DNA of 64,000 bases from Galeopsis tetrahit. Its lineage: Eukaryota; Streptophyta; Magnoliopsida; Lamiales; Lamiaceae. The stretch spans positions 77,258,670 through 77,322,669 of the forward strand of contig OY776128.1 in assembly GCA_963675135.1 (NCBI GenBank). Reading direction: 5' to 3'. Below, in pieces: positions 36,056-46,545 of the stretch (position 1 is the stretch's first letter; each line of letters starts with the position of its first letter). Position numbers and translations under genes: made by a program. Under the pieces are notes generated by a model that was not told the DNA's origin, searched no databases, and worked only from the letters and a program-made list of their open reading frames with translations.

Positions 36056-36859
36056 TGTTACGATTGTCAATGATAATTCGACTCCGATTAGACGTCTCCA
36101 ATCACAAGCAAAATAATCGGCCAATATTCAATCCAACGAAAGCATGGCAATTCACAAATATAAACGAAAACGAAAACAGAGCACAAGAAGATTTAAGTGG
36201 TTCGATCAACGTGATCTACATCCACTGGACACACGACTTCAATTTGATTAGTTCAAGAGATGTTTACACACTCATCACTCGGAAAGGGATTTAACCTCAC
36301 TTCACTCGTGAACTCTCAACTCTCAAAACGAATGCTCGTACGCGTCAAGAATTACAATTACAAGTAATGGGGTATTTATAGGATTCAAGGTGATTGCAGC
36401 GTGTGTTGAAAGCGTGCTCTGTTGCCACGTGGATTCTGTTACAACCGTGTAACAAACTCACACCTTCAGCGTGACCCAATCTGAATTGACCTCCTTGCCC
36501 TTCACTTGTCTTCGCAAGACAAGACGACTCCATACTTAGCCAAAAATTAACCCTGCTAACAGAACTCAACTAGTCTGGTCAGACCTCTACTTGTCTGGTC
36601 TTCCCAACTCGTCTTGTCCTTCGCAACACCCATCTCATCTGTTTGGACTCCTCCAACTCATCTGATCTGGTCTGAGTTAACTTGTCTGACTCCACCAGCT
36701 GATACGCCCAACAGCTGAGTTCTTCAGAAGACTTCTATCAACTAAGTACCTCGACTGATCTACCCAACAGACGAGTACAGTAGTAGAGTAGAATCTACCT
36801 GATCTTCACAAGACGAGTAGCACTCGTCTAGTCTAGGAGGATTTGAGATAAACCTCACA
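36056..36859 (-). repeat. 5' LTR of the copia element
   Basis: 804 bp, 99.5% identical to the LTR at 31076-31879. Transcription is expected to begin here on the - strand; the TATA-like CTATAAATACC is at about 36371-36381. Flanked outside by TACTG. Confidence 0.95.
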
Positions 36860-37053
36860 TACTGACTTACACTTTTTGGTAAATGGTGTTGCACTTTTTA
36901 ATTATTAAACTGTATAATAATATTTTTAGTCATAGTGACTTACACTTTTTAGTAATATTGTGATGTACTTTTCAGTTTAATAACATACGCTTTTCTTTAC
37001 ATTAGGGTGCACAACATGCACTCGAGTGCATACTAGACTTTACCGCAACAAAA

Positions 37054-39122
37054 TAGAGAACGAAATGATTGATCCATTATCTATTAATGGAATAAAAATG
37101 ATTCGTCCATTATCCATTAATGGAAATAAAATGATTGACGATCCATTATTTATTAATGGAAAAATAAAGCATTATGTTATGTATCAACAAAACTATATTC
37201 AAAATGAATCATAATTGAGAATGGAAACTCCCCATTTCCACTCACACACACTAGTGTCGACTGTGTTTGATTCATTCCATGTTTATTTTCATACTTAAAA
37301 ATTCGGATTATTCACTGATTTTAAAAAGTGTTTGTAAATTTCGAATTTACAAACATCCTACATAATTTTAAGTTTAAATTAATCGTACGTCAGATGAGTC
37401 CACTGTCCACCCAGGACCCCTATGTCCAGTTTTTGTTTTTTTTTTTCCATTTGCTATGTTTTTAATTTTTCTTTTTTACAATACCATTTTTTAAAAAATT
37501 AGTCGTGTATTAGTATAATTTTTATTAGTTGTACCTGAGAAAAATTTATGAGCCCTTCACTTACCAACCACAGAGAAAATTGTGGATTTTATTTTTTAAA
37601 AGTATAAGTGCTCTCAAATAATAATATTTTCGCTCTGGCATGAGCATAATTTCTCTGGCTTTATCACTATAATATTGTCTTTAATTAAATCATAAAGCAA
37701 TCTTAAGAGGAGATACTTTTAAAAAAGGCAATTCTTTTTCAAATACTTTTGCATAAAATTAATTATAAAATGATTAGGTATAAATTTAATAATTTAATGA
37801 CGTTATCTAACAGAATCTCATCATTCCTTCTCAATCATACAGCATTAATTAAATTCTTCTAAAAATAATCACACATTCAATTGTTTGCAATTCTTTTTTT
37901 TTTTTAATAACCCCGACTTGTGCATATCTTTGCATTTTTCCTCGATTTCGTGTAATTTAGGTACATAAAAGAAAATTCCACACAAAAAATTAAATAAACC
38001 AGTAAACAATATTTCATATGGTTCGAATTTTTTTTTATATATATAAAATAGAGCTAATCAAGGTAAATTGATTGTAAGACAGTAAAAATACCTTATTATA
38101 TTGTTAGGCTTGTATCTTATTCTATTCAGAATTTTACGTTATTTATTATTAACGGACCGATCCCGTTACTAAACACATGAGACAACTCTTAAAACATATT
38201 TTTTCGTTCACAAGGTCAAAATATACTACAATGACGATAATACAATTTTCTTTTTTGAGCAAATTAGTGGATTGAAAACTTACCTTAGCATAAATTACCC
38301 TTGGGCTTGTAGTAGCAAAATATGTTTGGTTTTGCCACTAAAAATTCATCCAAAAAATTAAATGTGTAGTAATGTCATTACAGTATATTTCACCTTATAA
38401 TATTATATTTTATCAATACAACACTTATTTGCAATCCATAAATTTTTTTAGCAACTTATACTGGACTTTTGACTCACAGATTTTTAAAATTTGTTTTAAT
38501 ATGATATGTTTCATTTGTAAAATATTTTTGGAAGGGTAGATATTATGAAAATGCTTCATTTTTTCTCTCGATAGTTTATGACTTTTTTACACAAACATAA
38601 ACATATACAGTATATAACAACTTAAGTCACATCTATTTTTTATTTTATTCGACGCATGAATTCGATATGTACATAGAAATTGTTTTGCAACTTGTCTTCT
38701 ATTCTTCAACGCATAATGAAATCAGGCATTCAGTTCCAAATTGAAATCCACACAACAATAAATATTACTTCGTCGGTCTATAAACTTTTCATTTTGTTAG
38801 TCCGCGTATATGCTTTTTATATTTTTTTAATAAAGACCTTCTAAATTTATAATCATATTACGATATATATATATATATATAATAGATCAATTTGTGGTTT
38901 TTTTTTTTTGCCACACCGACAGAAACTATTAATTAGTCACACAAATAAATTTCCATACCAACAACTTGCACATGTGCAATAAATATTATTCTACAAACGG
39001 AGAAACATCTTTATTATTACAGCTGAAAGGTACTACTCATGTCAAAAAGAAAATTTTCATTTTCAATACATGTCACACGTGTATTAATAATATAAAATAA
39101 AAACACTAGAAAATTATTAATT
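37054..39122. other. intergenic, no gene seen
   Basis: AT-rich. Three short copies of a 'ccattat.tattaatgga' block lie at about 37074-37162. A one-sided Stowaway-like fragment (TACTTCGTCGGTCTATAAAC) lies near 38766, and a short TA run near 38863-38881. The last bases before 39123 are the 3' flank of the BBE-like gene. Confidence 0.5.
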
Positions 39123-40925
39123 CTAATTGTTTATGGCCATAGTAGGAATACTCTGTTCATGCCAGAAAAAACCATCAGGATCCACTTTTGATTTCACCAT
39201 CACCAATCTATCAAAGTTGCCTTTGAAATATTTTTCACCCCATTTTCTTGCATCAATCAAGCTCTTATTATCCAATTTCTTGTTCATTCCCAATTCACAA
39301 TCTCTGTAATTCACATAAGTCTCTCTTGGATTATTGGACGCATAATTCCCCATATAATTGTACATTTTCCTCATCCACTCGTAACGCTTCTTCACATCCA
39401 CTTTATCACTTTGCCAATTGGTCAAATATTGAGCCATGAAAATAACCCCGTTTCGATGCGGAAACGGGATCTCGGATTCCGAAATCCTACTCATCATCCC
39501 GCCAAAAGGGTTCCATATCGTCAGCGGCGAATCCTCCTCAAGGAAAATCTTCCACAGCCCTTCAAGGCCGCGTTCGGAAATTGGGGTCCGTACAAAATCC
39601 GACTTGGCCTTGAAGAAGCTGTTGAAGGGGGCTTTCCCCTTGAGAAGGTCTCGAGTCGGCGTGTTCATCGGAAAGTTTCCGATGTACAGAACCGACTCGA
39701 TCCAGCTCATCTCAATCGTGTCGTTTCGTGTCAACCCGATTTCGGGAAACTCTTTCTTCATGATCTTGATAAGCTCATTAGCCCTCCCGAGGAACAGGGC
39801 ATTGTATGAAGTTACTATAGTGCTCTTCACGGGTTGAATTATAACTCTGATGAATAGATTCTCGTTAATATTGTTTGCAACTTGCTGCCATTTGTATAAA
39901 ATCTTCGTCGCACCTTGTTCGAGTGCTTTTGAAACGGTAAAAACCGTCACAGTTGAGGGTACTTTTACCAATTTAACCTTCCATGCTAAAATAACTCCGA
40001 AACTGCCACCCCCTCCACCTCTGATCGCCCAAAAGAGATCCTCCCCCATGGATTTCCGATCAAGAATTGTTCCATTAGCATTGACAATACGAGCATCAAC
40101 AACATTGTCAGCTCCGAGGCCGTATTTCCTCATCAACGAGCCATACGCCCCGCCCGTTATGTGCCCGCCTACGCCTAAGCTCGGGCATAGGCCAGCAGGG
40201 AAGCCATGCACCTTGTATCAGGTATATATAAATATATTAATAATAATTGAAAAGTGTAACACCATTTTCCAAAAAGTAAGTCAGTAAAACTGAAAAGTGC
40301 AACATGGACTAGAGTGCATAACATGCATAGCAGACCAATCCATTTAAGGAAATAACTTTATCTAAGGAAATAAAGATTTAAAATATATTATACAATATAT
40401 ATAATATCTCTTAATATATTTATATATGCCTAATACCTTGCTCTTCTCGGAGATTCTGTAGTAAAGTTCGCCAATCGTTGCGCCAGATTGCACCCACGAT
40501 GTTTTGCGTTGTATGTCGACTTTGACATCGCGGAGTTTAGCGAGATCGAGAAGAATGAAGGGTGGGGGTGATTTGAGTTCGGAGGTGTAAGAAAGGCCTT
40601 CGTAATCATGGCCTCCGCTCCTTATCCTTAGATGGATTCGGAGCTTTTTGGCGCAGATTACGGCGGCTTGGACGTGGGATTCGGTTAGAGGGGTGAAAAT
40701 GAGCTGGGGTTTGGGCATGGAAGCTGACAAACATCGAAGGTTTTGTGCAGTGGATTGTAAGATGGTGGTGTATGTTGCAGTTTGGGAGGTGAAGAAAACG
40801 GAGGAGTTGGGAGGGGTGTATGGTGTATGAGACTGTTTAGACACACATTGGGGAAAAGAATCTTGAATTGTAGCACTTGAGAATGATGAAAAGAATAGGA
40901 ATGAGGAGAGGATTAGAGGGATCAT
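39123..40925 (-). CDS. berberine bridge enzyme-like FAD oxidase, copy 1 (interrupted by a MITE-derived intron)
   Basis: Two exons on -: 40925-40437 and 40211-39123; joined 525 aa, normal for the family. The start is the Met of MIPLILSSFLFFSSFSSA, a clear secretory signal. The FAD-binding (p-cresol methylhydroxylase type) domain follows. It has RSGGHDYEGLSYTS, whose His is the 8-alpha FAD ligand, and GFPAGLCPSLGVGGH, whose Cys is the 6-S-cysteinyl ligand, so FAD should be held by two covalent bonds. The BBE C-terminal motif is YVNYRDCELG. Plant members are secreted or vacuolar oxidases of monolignols, oligosaccharides or alkaloids; the substrate here is unknown, though the sequence style is near the AtBBE-like 13/15 group. 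The 225-nt gap (40212-40436) is phase 0, GT-AG. If it is retained, the frame stops after VLGIYKYIKRYY... within the insert. Both exons are otherwise open. Confidence 0.85.
40216..40435. mobile_element. MITE insertion forming a candidate intron in BBE-like copy 1
   Basis: 220 bp. Ends TATCAGGTATATATAAATAT and, reversed, TATTAGGCATATATAAATAT, matching 23 of 25 positions. Flanked by CCTTG at 40211-40215 and 40436-40440, a 5-bp target duplication. About 105 bp of the interior (40243-40347) is one half of the 'gcaacaccatttacc...gactagggtgcac' MITE family. On -, the duplicated CAAGG gives AAG|GTATTA at one edge and CAAG|GTG at the other. Confidence 0.75.
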
Positions 40926-40970
40926 TTTTGTTGATGTGTTGTGTTGCAAGAATGTGGAGGGAGTGATAAT

Positions 40971-40978
40971 TATTTATA
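40971..40978 (-). promoter_or_regulatory. TATA box of BBE-like copy 1
   Basis: On -, CTCTATAAATAA lies about 46-53 bp upstream of the ATG. The same CTCTATAAATA occurs at nearly the same distance before BBE-like copy 2. TTGACTAAGTCAA (two W-box cores face to face) lies further up at about 41008-41020. Confidence 0.6.
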
Positions 40979-41242
40979 GAGTGGGTTGCAATTGCAATTG
41001 TGCTGTGTTGACTAAGTCAACTAGACTAAAGTGTGGTTCAAATTCCACTTTTGCTAGTCTTATTTTATTGAATCAATTGCAAATTATATTAACATGTTTA
41101 AGTTATTTGTAATTTAATTTAAATTTTAGCTAATTATAAATAAATCATCAAGTTTAAATAATGTTGCAAACGGGTCTTTCGGATGAACTTCTTTATGCTC
41201 TAACTTATCGTGGCTTATTGAAGTGTCACCTCTTTAATGAAA

Positions 41243-41483
41243 TACTTTATTTGTCCGTCTATAAGTTTTTCATTATTTTTTGACCCATAGATTAAAAAAA
41301 TGATTAAATTATAGATATTGTACCAGTGATAGTGAAAAATAGTAAGATAGTATAATTTGTGTGTAAAGTCAAATGTAGCTATCTTTGTGGGACGGAGGGA
41401 GTATAAAGTAAAGAGGGTAAGAATAAAATATTAAAAGATATTTGCTAAAAAAGGTATGAAAAACTTATAGACGAACAGACTAA
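41243..41483. mobile_element. Stowaway-like MITE, decayed
   Basis: GTCCGTCTATAAGTTTTTCA at the left faces TGAAAAACTTATAGACGAAC at the right. An internal TGGGACGGAGGGAGTATA near 41389-41406 is a second Stowaway end. About 240 bp, non-coding. Confidence 0.55.
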
Positions 41484-41560
41484 AAAGATAAAATGGAAAA
41501 TTTTATATGGGACAAAGTGAGAAATCTAGTAATTTAATCTGATCTAATCTCGAAATATTA

Positions 41561-41884
41561 AAAATGATAAAAGGAGTAGAAATGAACAGCAATGTGGATG
41601 GAGTAATAATTATTTAGAGAACACCACGGGAAAATCATTTGTTCCACTTTTTATATTTCATATTGTATTTCATTTTTTGAATAGTTGAAATGTATAATTT
41701 TAAAAAATAATCAACATTCTATAATAAGAAGGGCTTAAAAAATTAATAAAGTGAAGCACCACATGATATACCGAAAATGGAATAGATAAATTGATTTGGT
41801 TATAGGGGTGGGTTGCATTGTTGACTAAGTCAACTGGGTTAAAGTGACTCGAATTCCTCTTGTGGTAGTGTTATTTTACTGAAC
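41561..41884 (-). pseudogene. relic of a third BBE-like 5' end and promoter
   Basis: Two blocks resemble the 5' end of BBE-like copy 1. 41561-41622 (AAATGATAAAAGGAGTAGAA, then CAATGTGGATGGAGTAATAA and TATTTAGAG) mirrors the signal-peptide codons, leader and TATA region at about 40879-40980. 41805-41884 (GGGTGGGTTGCATTGTTGAC, TAAGTCAACTGGGTTAAAGT) mirrors 40981-41074. The 180 bp between is unrelated insert. No further BBE coding sequence is seen. Confidence 0.5.
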
Positions 41885-42255
41885 ATAGACTTGACTCGTG
41901 GTGGTGGAAAAAAAAATCTGAAAATAGATTTTACCGGGCCGTGTCGTGTACTGCGCGGAATTTTATAGTGTGTAATTTAGTGGGAATGAACAAATTAGAC
42001 AATTAGTTTAAGTTAACAGTAATGGAGTAGTTCAATTATTGGAAAATGTGAAATATAGATTCCATAAATCACGCATCAAAATTTTATAAAATGATGAGTA
42101 GAAAATTTTCCATTAGTTAAATACTCTTATTTATTGTTATTTGATGATAATACATAAGTTTATAATTACAAGAAGACCTATAGTATAGTATTTATGAGGG
42201 GGTATTGGTGGAAAAAAATAAGATAAAATTATATTGTTATTAACAAAATAACAAA

Positions 42256-44520
42256 GAGAAAATTGCAGATTTGGTCCCATTAACCATGGGTTGGTTGGGT
42301 TTTGGTCCCATTAATTGTATTTGGATTTAGTCTCATACGATATAAATCTTGCAAACTTGGTCCCATACGATATAAATCTTGTAAATTTGGTCACATACGA
42401 TATAAATCTTGCAAATTTGGTCCCATACGATATCAATCTTGCAAACTTGGTCCCATACGATATCAATCTTGCAAATATGGTCCCATACGAAATAAATCTT
42501 GCAAATTTAGTCCCATATGAAATAAATCTTGCAAACTTGGTCTCAAACATTACAAAAAATGCAAAATTGGTCCCAAACATTACAAAAAATGCAAAATTGG
42601 TCTCAAACATTACCAAAAAAATGCAAAATTAGTCCAAAAGGTGAAAAAAAAAACTCATTAATTAATAATTATTATTCAAATTATATAATAATGAACTATT
42701 AATTAATATATAATAACATTTATATAATAATAAACATTAATAAATATATAAAATCTAAATAGACTTTATAATATTTAAATTTTATAAAGAATACGAAATA
42801 GACTTTATAATATTAATAAATATATAAAATTTAAATAAACTTGAAAATTTATATAATAATCAATATTAATAAAATTTATATAATAAACAATATATTACTA
42901 ATAACTTAACATATGAGATACATACATTTTATTTAAAATTAATTATTATTTATTTAATTTTTCTTCTCTTATTTATTCTAATAAATTTGTATTGCAATTT
43001 TTTTTTTAAATTCTACTATATGATTTTGATTTAATAAATAAATAAAATTAAGTGTTTGTAACTATTGAAAATTTTAATAAATTACTCATCACCCTTATTT
43101 AAATATCAATAGGAAGGGTTAGCTATTGTTAATTTATTATCACTAGCTATAATCATTCTGTTGTAATTTAATTATTAATGTAGTTATTAATTTGATATGT
43201 ATTCATTGAGGAATACATGTCTCAATTATTGTATTGACAAGTTTGATATAACTTTTATTATTATTATTTTTTATAAATTTTACATTTAAAAAAGTATACA
43301 GAGAAAATTAAGTTATACTCTTTTTTATAAAATTTAGATTGATTAGATTTTATATATTTATTAATATTGATTATTATATAAATTTTATTATATATTATTA
43401 ATAGTTAATTATTATATCAATTTGAATAATAATTAATTAATGTATTTTTTTTTCACTTTTGGGATCAAATTTGTATTTTTTTTTTTTTAATTTTATTAAA
43501 TTAAAGTATAACTTAATTTTCTCATCAATGTATGCTTTTTTAAATGTAAAATTTAGAAATAATAATAATAATGGAAGTTATATCAAACTTGTCAATACAA
43601 TAATTGAGACATGTCTTCCTCAATGAATAAATATCAAATTAATAACTACATTAATAATTAAATTACACATCGACAAAATGATTATAGCTAGTGATGATAA
43701 ATTAATAATAGCTCTAGCCCTTCCTATTGATATTTAAATAAGGGCGATGAGTAATTTATCAAAATTTTCAATAGTTACAAACACTTACTTTTTTTTTATT
43801 TATTAAATAAAAATCATATAGTAGAATTTAAAAAAAAAAATTAAACTTACAATACAAATTTATTAGAATACATAAGAGAAGAAAAATAAAATAAATAATA
43901 ATTAATTTTAAATAAAATGTATGTATCTCATATGTTAAGTTATTAGTAATATATTGATTATTATATAAATTAATATTGATTATTATATAAATTTTCAAGT
44001 TTATTTAAATTTTATATATTTATTAATATTATAAAGTCTATTTCGTATTTTTTATAAAATTTAAATATTATAAAGTCTATTTAGATTTTATATATTTATT
44101 AATATTTATTATTATATAAATGTTATTATATATTAATTAATAGTTCATTATTATATAATTTGAATAATAATTATTAATTAATGAGTTTTTTTTTTTCACT
44201 TTTTGGACTAATTTTGCATTTTTTGGGTAATGTTTGGAACCAATTTTGCATTTTTTGTAATGTTTGGGACCAAGTTTGCAAGATTTATTTCATATGGGAC
44301 TAAATTTGCAAGATTTTTTTCGTATGGGACCATATTTGCAAGATTTATATCGTATGGGACCGAGTTTGCAAGATTTATATCGTATGGGACCAAGTTTGCA
44401 AGATTTATATCGTATGGGACCAAATTTGCAAGATTTATATCGTATGGGACTAAATCCAAATACAATGGGACCAAAACCCAATCAACCCATGGTTAATGGG
44501 ACCAAATCTGCAATTTTCTC
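42256..44520. mobile_element. 2.3 kb foldback element with tandem repeats in its arms
   Basis: Nearly the whole 2265 bp is one palindrome. The arms (about 42256-43320 and 43505-44520) mirror each other block by block around a loop of about 185 bp. The ends are GAGAAAATTGCAGATTTGGT. A perfect 10-bp direct repeat AAATAACAAA flanks it (42246-42255 and 44521-44530). Each outer arm holds about six to eight ~30-bp units of the type CCCATACGATATAAATCTTG, which create spurious long frames. The loop contains a partial third copy of the arm interior. Target-duplication length and GRGAAAAT ends suggest a MULE-derived foldback. Confidence 0.85.
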
Positions 44521-44559
44521 AAATAACAAATAATTGGAATAGTGTGTGTCAAAGTAAAA

Positions 44560-45300
44560 AATGGGTGGATTAGAAGGTAAAAGTTCTGTTAATCAAATGG
44601 GTTTGAATATGGATTAAGAAGAAAAAATCTTTATGGGCTAGTGTAATTAAGTCTATGTATGGTTCTTTGTATGAGTTTAGGCCTAGTTGGGATGGCGTGA
44701 ATAATTGTTCTCCTTGGTACCGGGTTATCTTTTCTTAGAACAACGTATATATATTTTTGAGTAATTTTGAATCAGTCAGTTTTTTTTTGCATGATCCTTA
44801 GTTAGATAACGTCAACTGTTTTAAGTTTAAGTTTTCTAGGCTGTTTGACTTGTGTCTGAGTCTTTTTCGTCGGATGGGAGTGTCGAGGGTATTTCGATGG
44901 ACAATATATTTTAACTATATTTTAGTTCTTAATTTTTTTGATAAGTTACATTGTATTTGTAGGGTGAAGCTGAATATTTCTTCATCGGATTCTTTCAAAT
45001 GGAAAGAGGCAAGTGACAGATTATTCAGGACAAATTCGATGTATTCTCTCCAACAACAATTCAACGATTGAACACATAAATTTTCCTTGAAAAAAGCTAT
45101 CCACATCTAAGATTTGTACTCACTCTTGAAGTGTTATTAGGGGAAGACTAGCAACTTTTGATAATCTTGCTAGAATCTTTTCAGTAGTTGTAGTTGCTCT
45201 CTTTGTGGTGTTGCACGGGACTCCACTAATCATCTTTTCATTTTTGTTGTGTGTGATTGGGTAGGGTGGCCTCAGCTAACGTTGCGTTTACAAAAATATT
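44560..45300 (+). pseudogene. decayed non-LTR (LINE) reverse transcriptase tail, zf-RVT region
   Basis: Broken frames give SLWASVIKSMYGSLYEFRPS near 44622-44690, SDSFKWKEASDRLFRTNSMY near 44980-45045, and near 45130-45240 GRLATFDNLARI followed, in a shifted frame, by CGVARDSTNHLF. This is the order and style of the C-terminal zinc-binding region of plant LINEs. Several frame changes; non-functional. The hAT element at 45336 probably inserted into it. Confidence 0.5.
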
Positions 45301-45335
45301 TTGTGGAATTTATTAACTCCGGTAAGAACTCTAGT

Positions 45336-46065
45336 TAGAGCTGTCAAAATGGGCTGAGCCCATTGGATTGGCCCGCCCCCGCCTATTAATATAATCGTTT
45401 GGACTAAGTATTTAAAAACCCGTTTAGAAGTGGGACCGTACGGTCTACACCGTATGGATCGCGGGACCGCACGGTCTAGACCGTATGGGTCGCGGGTTTT
45501 AGCGGATTGGCCAGTGGGCTTTTTATATGTAGATGAGGATTGTGTACGTACTAAGACAACTTTGTTGAAGGAGAGATTTTTATCTAATGTTGTTGAAAAT
45601 TGTGAGGATGAACGAGAAGGAAATGAAGAAGACTTTGATGATGACATGGAAGATGGTTTTTAATTTACAAAGTTTTTGTGTATTTGAACTTAAATTACTA
45701 TTTTGATATTTTATGTTGATAAACTTTGGACGCTATTTCATAACTTTGTGTTTACGTTGATGAACTTTGTATGTTTTATTTATTTGGACTATTTTATAGA
45801 AATTTTTGTTTTAATTTTAAGTTTATGTAAACTTTGTTTTTTATTAATTGTTTATATAGTGTTTAAAATATAAAAATAATAAATGTAAAAAATAAATATT
45901 TAATGAAAAAGCCCGTGGGCTAGCCCGTCACCCGCTATGGGTTGGGTTGGATTGACTATTTTCCAACCCGTTCCCGTTGTGGACCGGCCCGTCAAAGTCC
46001 GCAAAATGACGGGTTGAGGTGGGTTTTAGACCGATCCGCACCGTTAGCCCGTTCTGACAGGTCTA
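45336..46065. mobile_element. hAT-type non-autonomous element with 8-bp duplication
   Basis: TAGAGCTGTCAAAATGGGCT at the left faces AGCCCGTTCTGACAGGTCTA at the right. A perfect 8-bp duplication ACTCTAGT lies at 45328-45335 and 46066-46073. 730 bp. An internal frame (about 45496-45663, VDEDCVRTKTTLLKERFLSN, then an acidic tail to a TAA) may be a remnant of a coding region; I do not recognise it. Confidence 0.85.
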
Positions 46066-46385
46066 ACTCTAGTACTCATAAATTTTTTGAAATGATATGA
46101 CAATGTGTGAGTTGGAAATTTTGAAAGGTTATAAACCATATCATATTAACGAGACGATCAAACTAATAGAGAAAATTATTGACGTCATTAAATTATGTTA
46201 GTGAAAATGGTTGAAAGCCTACTATCCAACTAATATCTTTGTTTACTTCCTCCATGATTGAAAATGCTTACTTATTGAGTGTTTTTCATCTATTTTGTAA
46301 AATTGTAGTAATTTTTTTGAGTGTTTTTTTTTTTTGGTATGTTCGAACATGAGTAAAAGTTTAATTCCACATCTACCTTCGAATA

Positions 46386-46499
46386 AGCTAAAATAGACAC
46401 AAAAAAACGACTCTGATGGGGATCGAACCCTGAGTTTAATTCCAAAAATAGCTAAAATAGACACAAAAATAACGACTCTGCTGGGGATCGAACCCAGAA
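46386..46499. repeat. tandem duplication (64-bp period) that copied the 3' end of the tRNA gene
   Basis: AGCTAAAATAGACACAAAAA occurs at 46386 and again at 46450. Each copy is followed by CGACTCTG.TGGGGATCGAA, i.e. the reverse complement of the T-arm and acceptor of tRNA-Arg. The first copy keeps only about 27 nt of the tRNA (46408-46434), including a complete B-box GGTTCGATCCCC. Confidence 0.8.
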
Positions 46500-46545
46500 T
46501 CTCTGGTTTCGTAGACCAGCGCCTTATCCATTGGGCCACAGAGTC
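46473..46545 (-). tRNA. tRNA-Arg (anticodon ACG)
   Basis: Read on -: acceptor GACTCTG pairs with CAGAGTC. A-box TGGCCCAATGG. Anticodon stem CTGGT/ACCAG with loop CTACGAA, giving anticodon ACG. T-arm CTGGG-TTCGATC-CCCAG contains the B-box GGTTCGATCCCC. 73 nt without intron, CCA not encoded. A T-run about 4 nt downstream (complement of 46465-46469) fits Pol III termination. Confidence 0.96.

Larger units (their letters stand above)
31076..36859 (-). mobile_element. full-length Ty1/copia LTR retrotransposon (Tork/Tnt1-like)
   Basis: 5784 bp on the - strand. A 5-bp target duplication TACTG lies at 31071-31075 and 36860-36864. Two 804-bp LTRs, each TG...CA, differ at 4 positions by direct comparison. 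Inside the 5' LTR edge (36031-36055, read on -) is the conserved GGCGCCGTCTGTGGGAA plant primer-binding region. Beside the 3' LTR (31880-31895, on -) is a polypurine tract AAAGGTGGAGAAT. One uninterrupted gag-pol frame. Near-identical LTRs and an intact frame indicate a recent insertion that may still be competent. Confidence 0.95.
31006..37044. mobile_element. MITE of the 'ctcgagtgcatgttgtgcacc' family, split by a copia element
   Basis: The MITE starts TGGTTGGTCTGCTATGAACT and ends TACTAGACTTTACC. A perfect 9-bp duplication GCAACAAAA lies at 30997-31005 and 37045-37053. Its two parts, 31006-31075 and 36865-37044, join to about 250 bp, the normal size of the family. The LTR retrotransposon fills the gap. 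Confidence 0.85.

Noticed and set aside
39127..40287. Several plus-strand frames over the BBE-like genes (also 47161-48795)
   Set aside because: Antisense shadows of conserved coding sequence.
42302..42632. Repetitive frames encoding YDINLANLVP-type repeats (also 44208-44533)
   Set aside because: Product of ~30-bp tandem DNA repeats in the foldback arms; they exist in several frames on both strands, so not coding.
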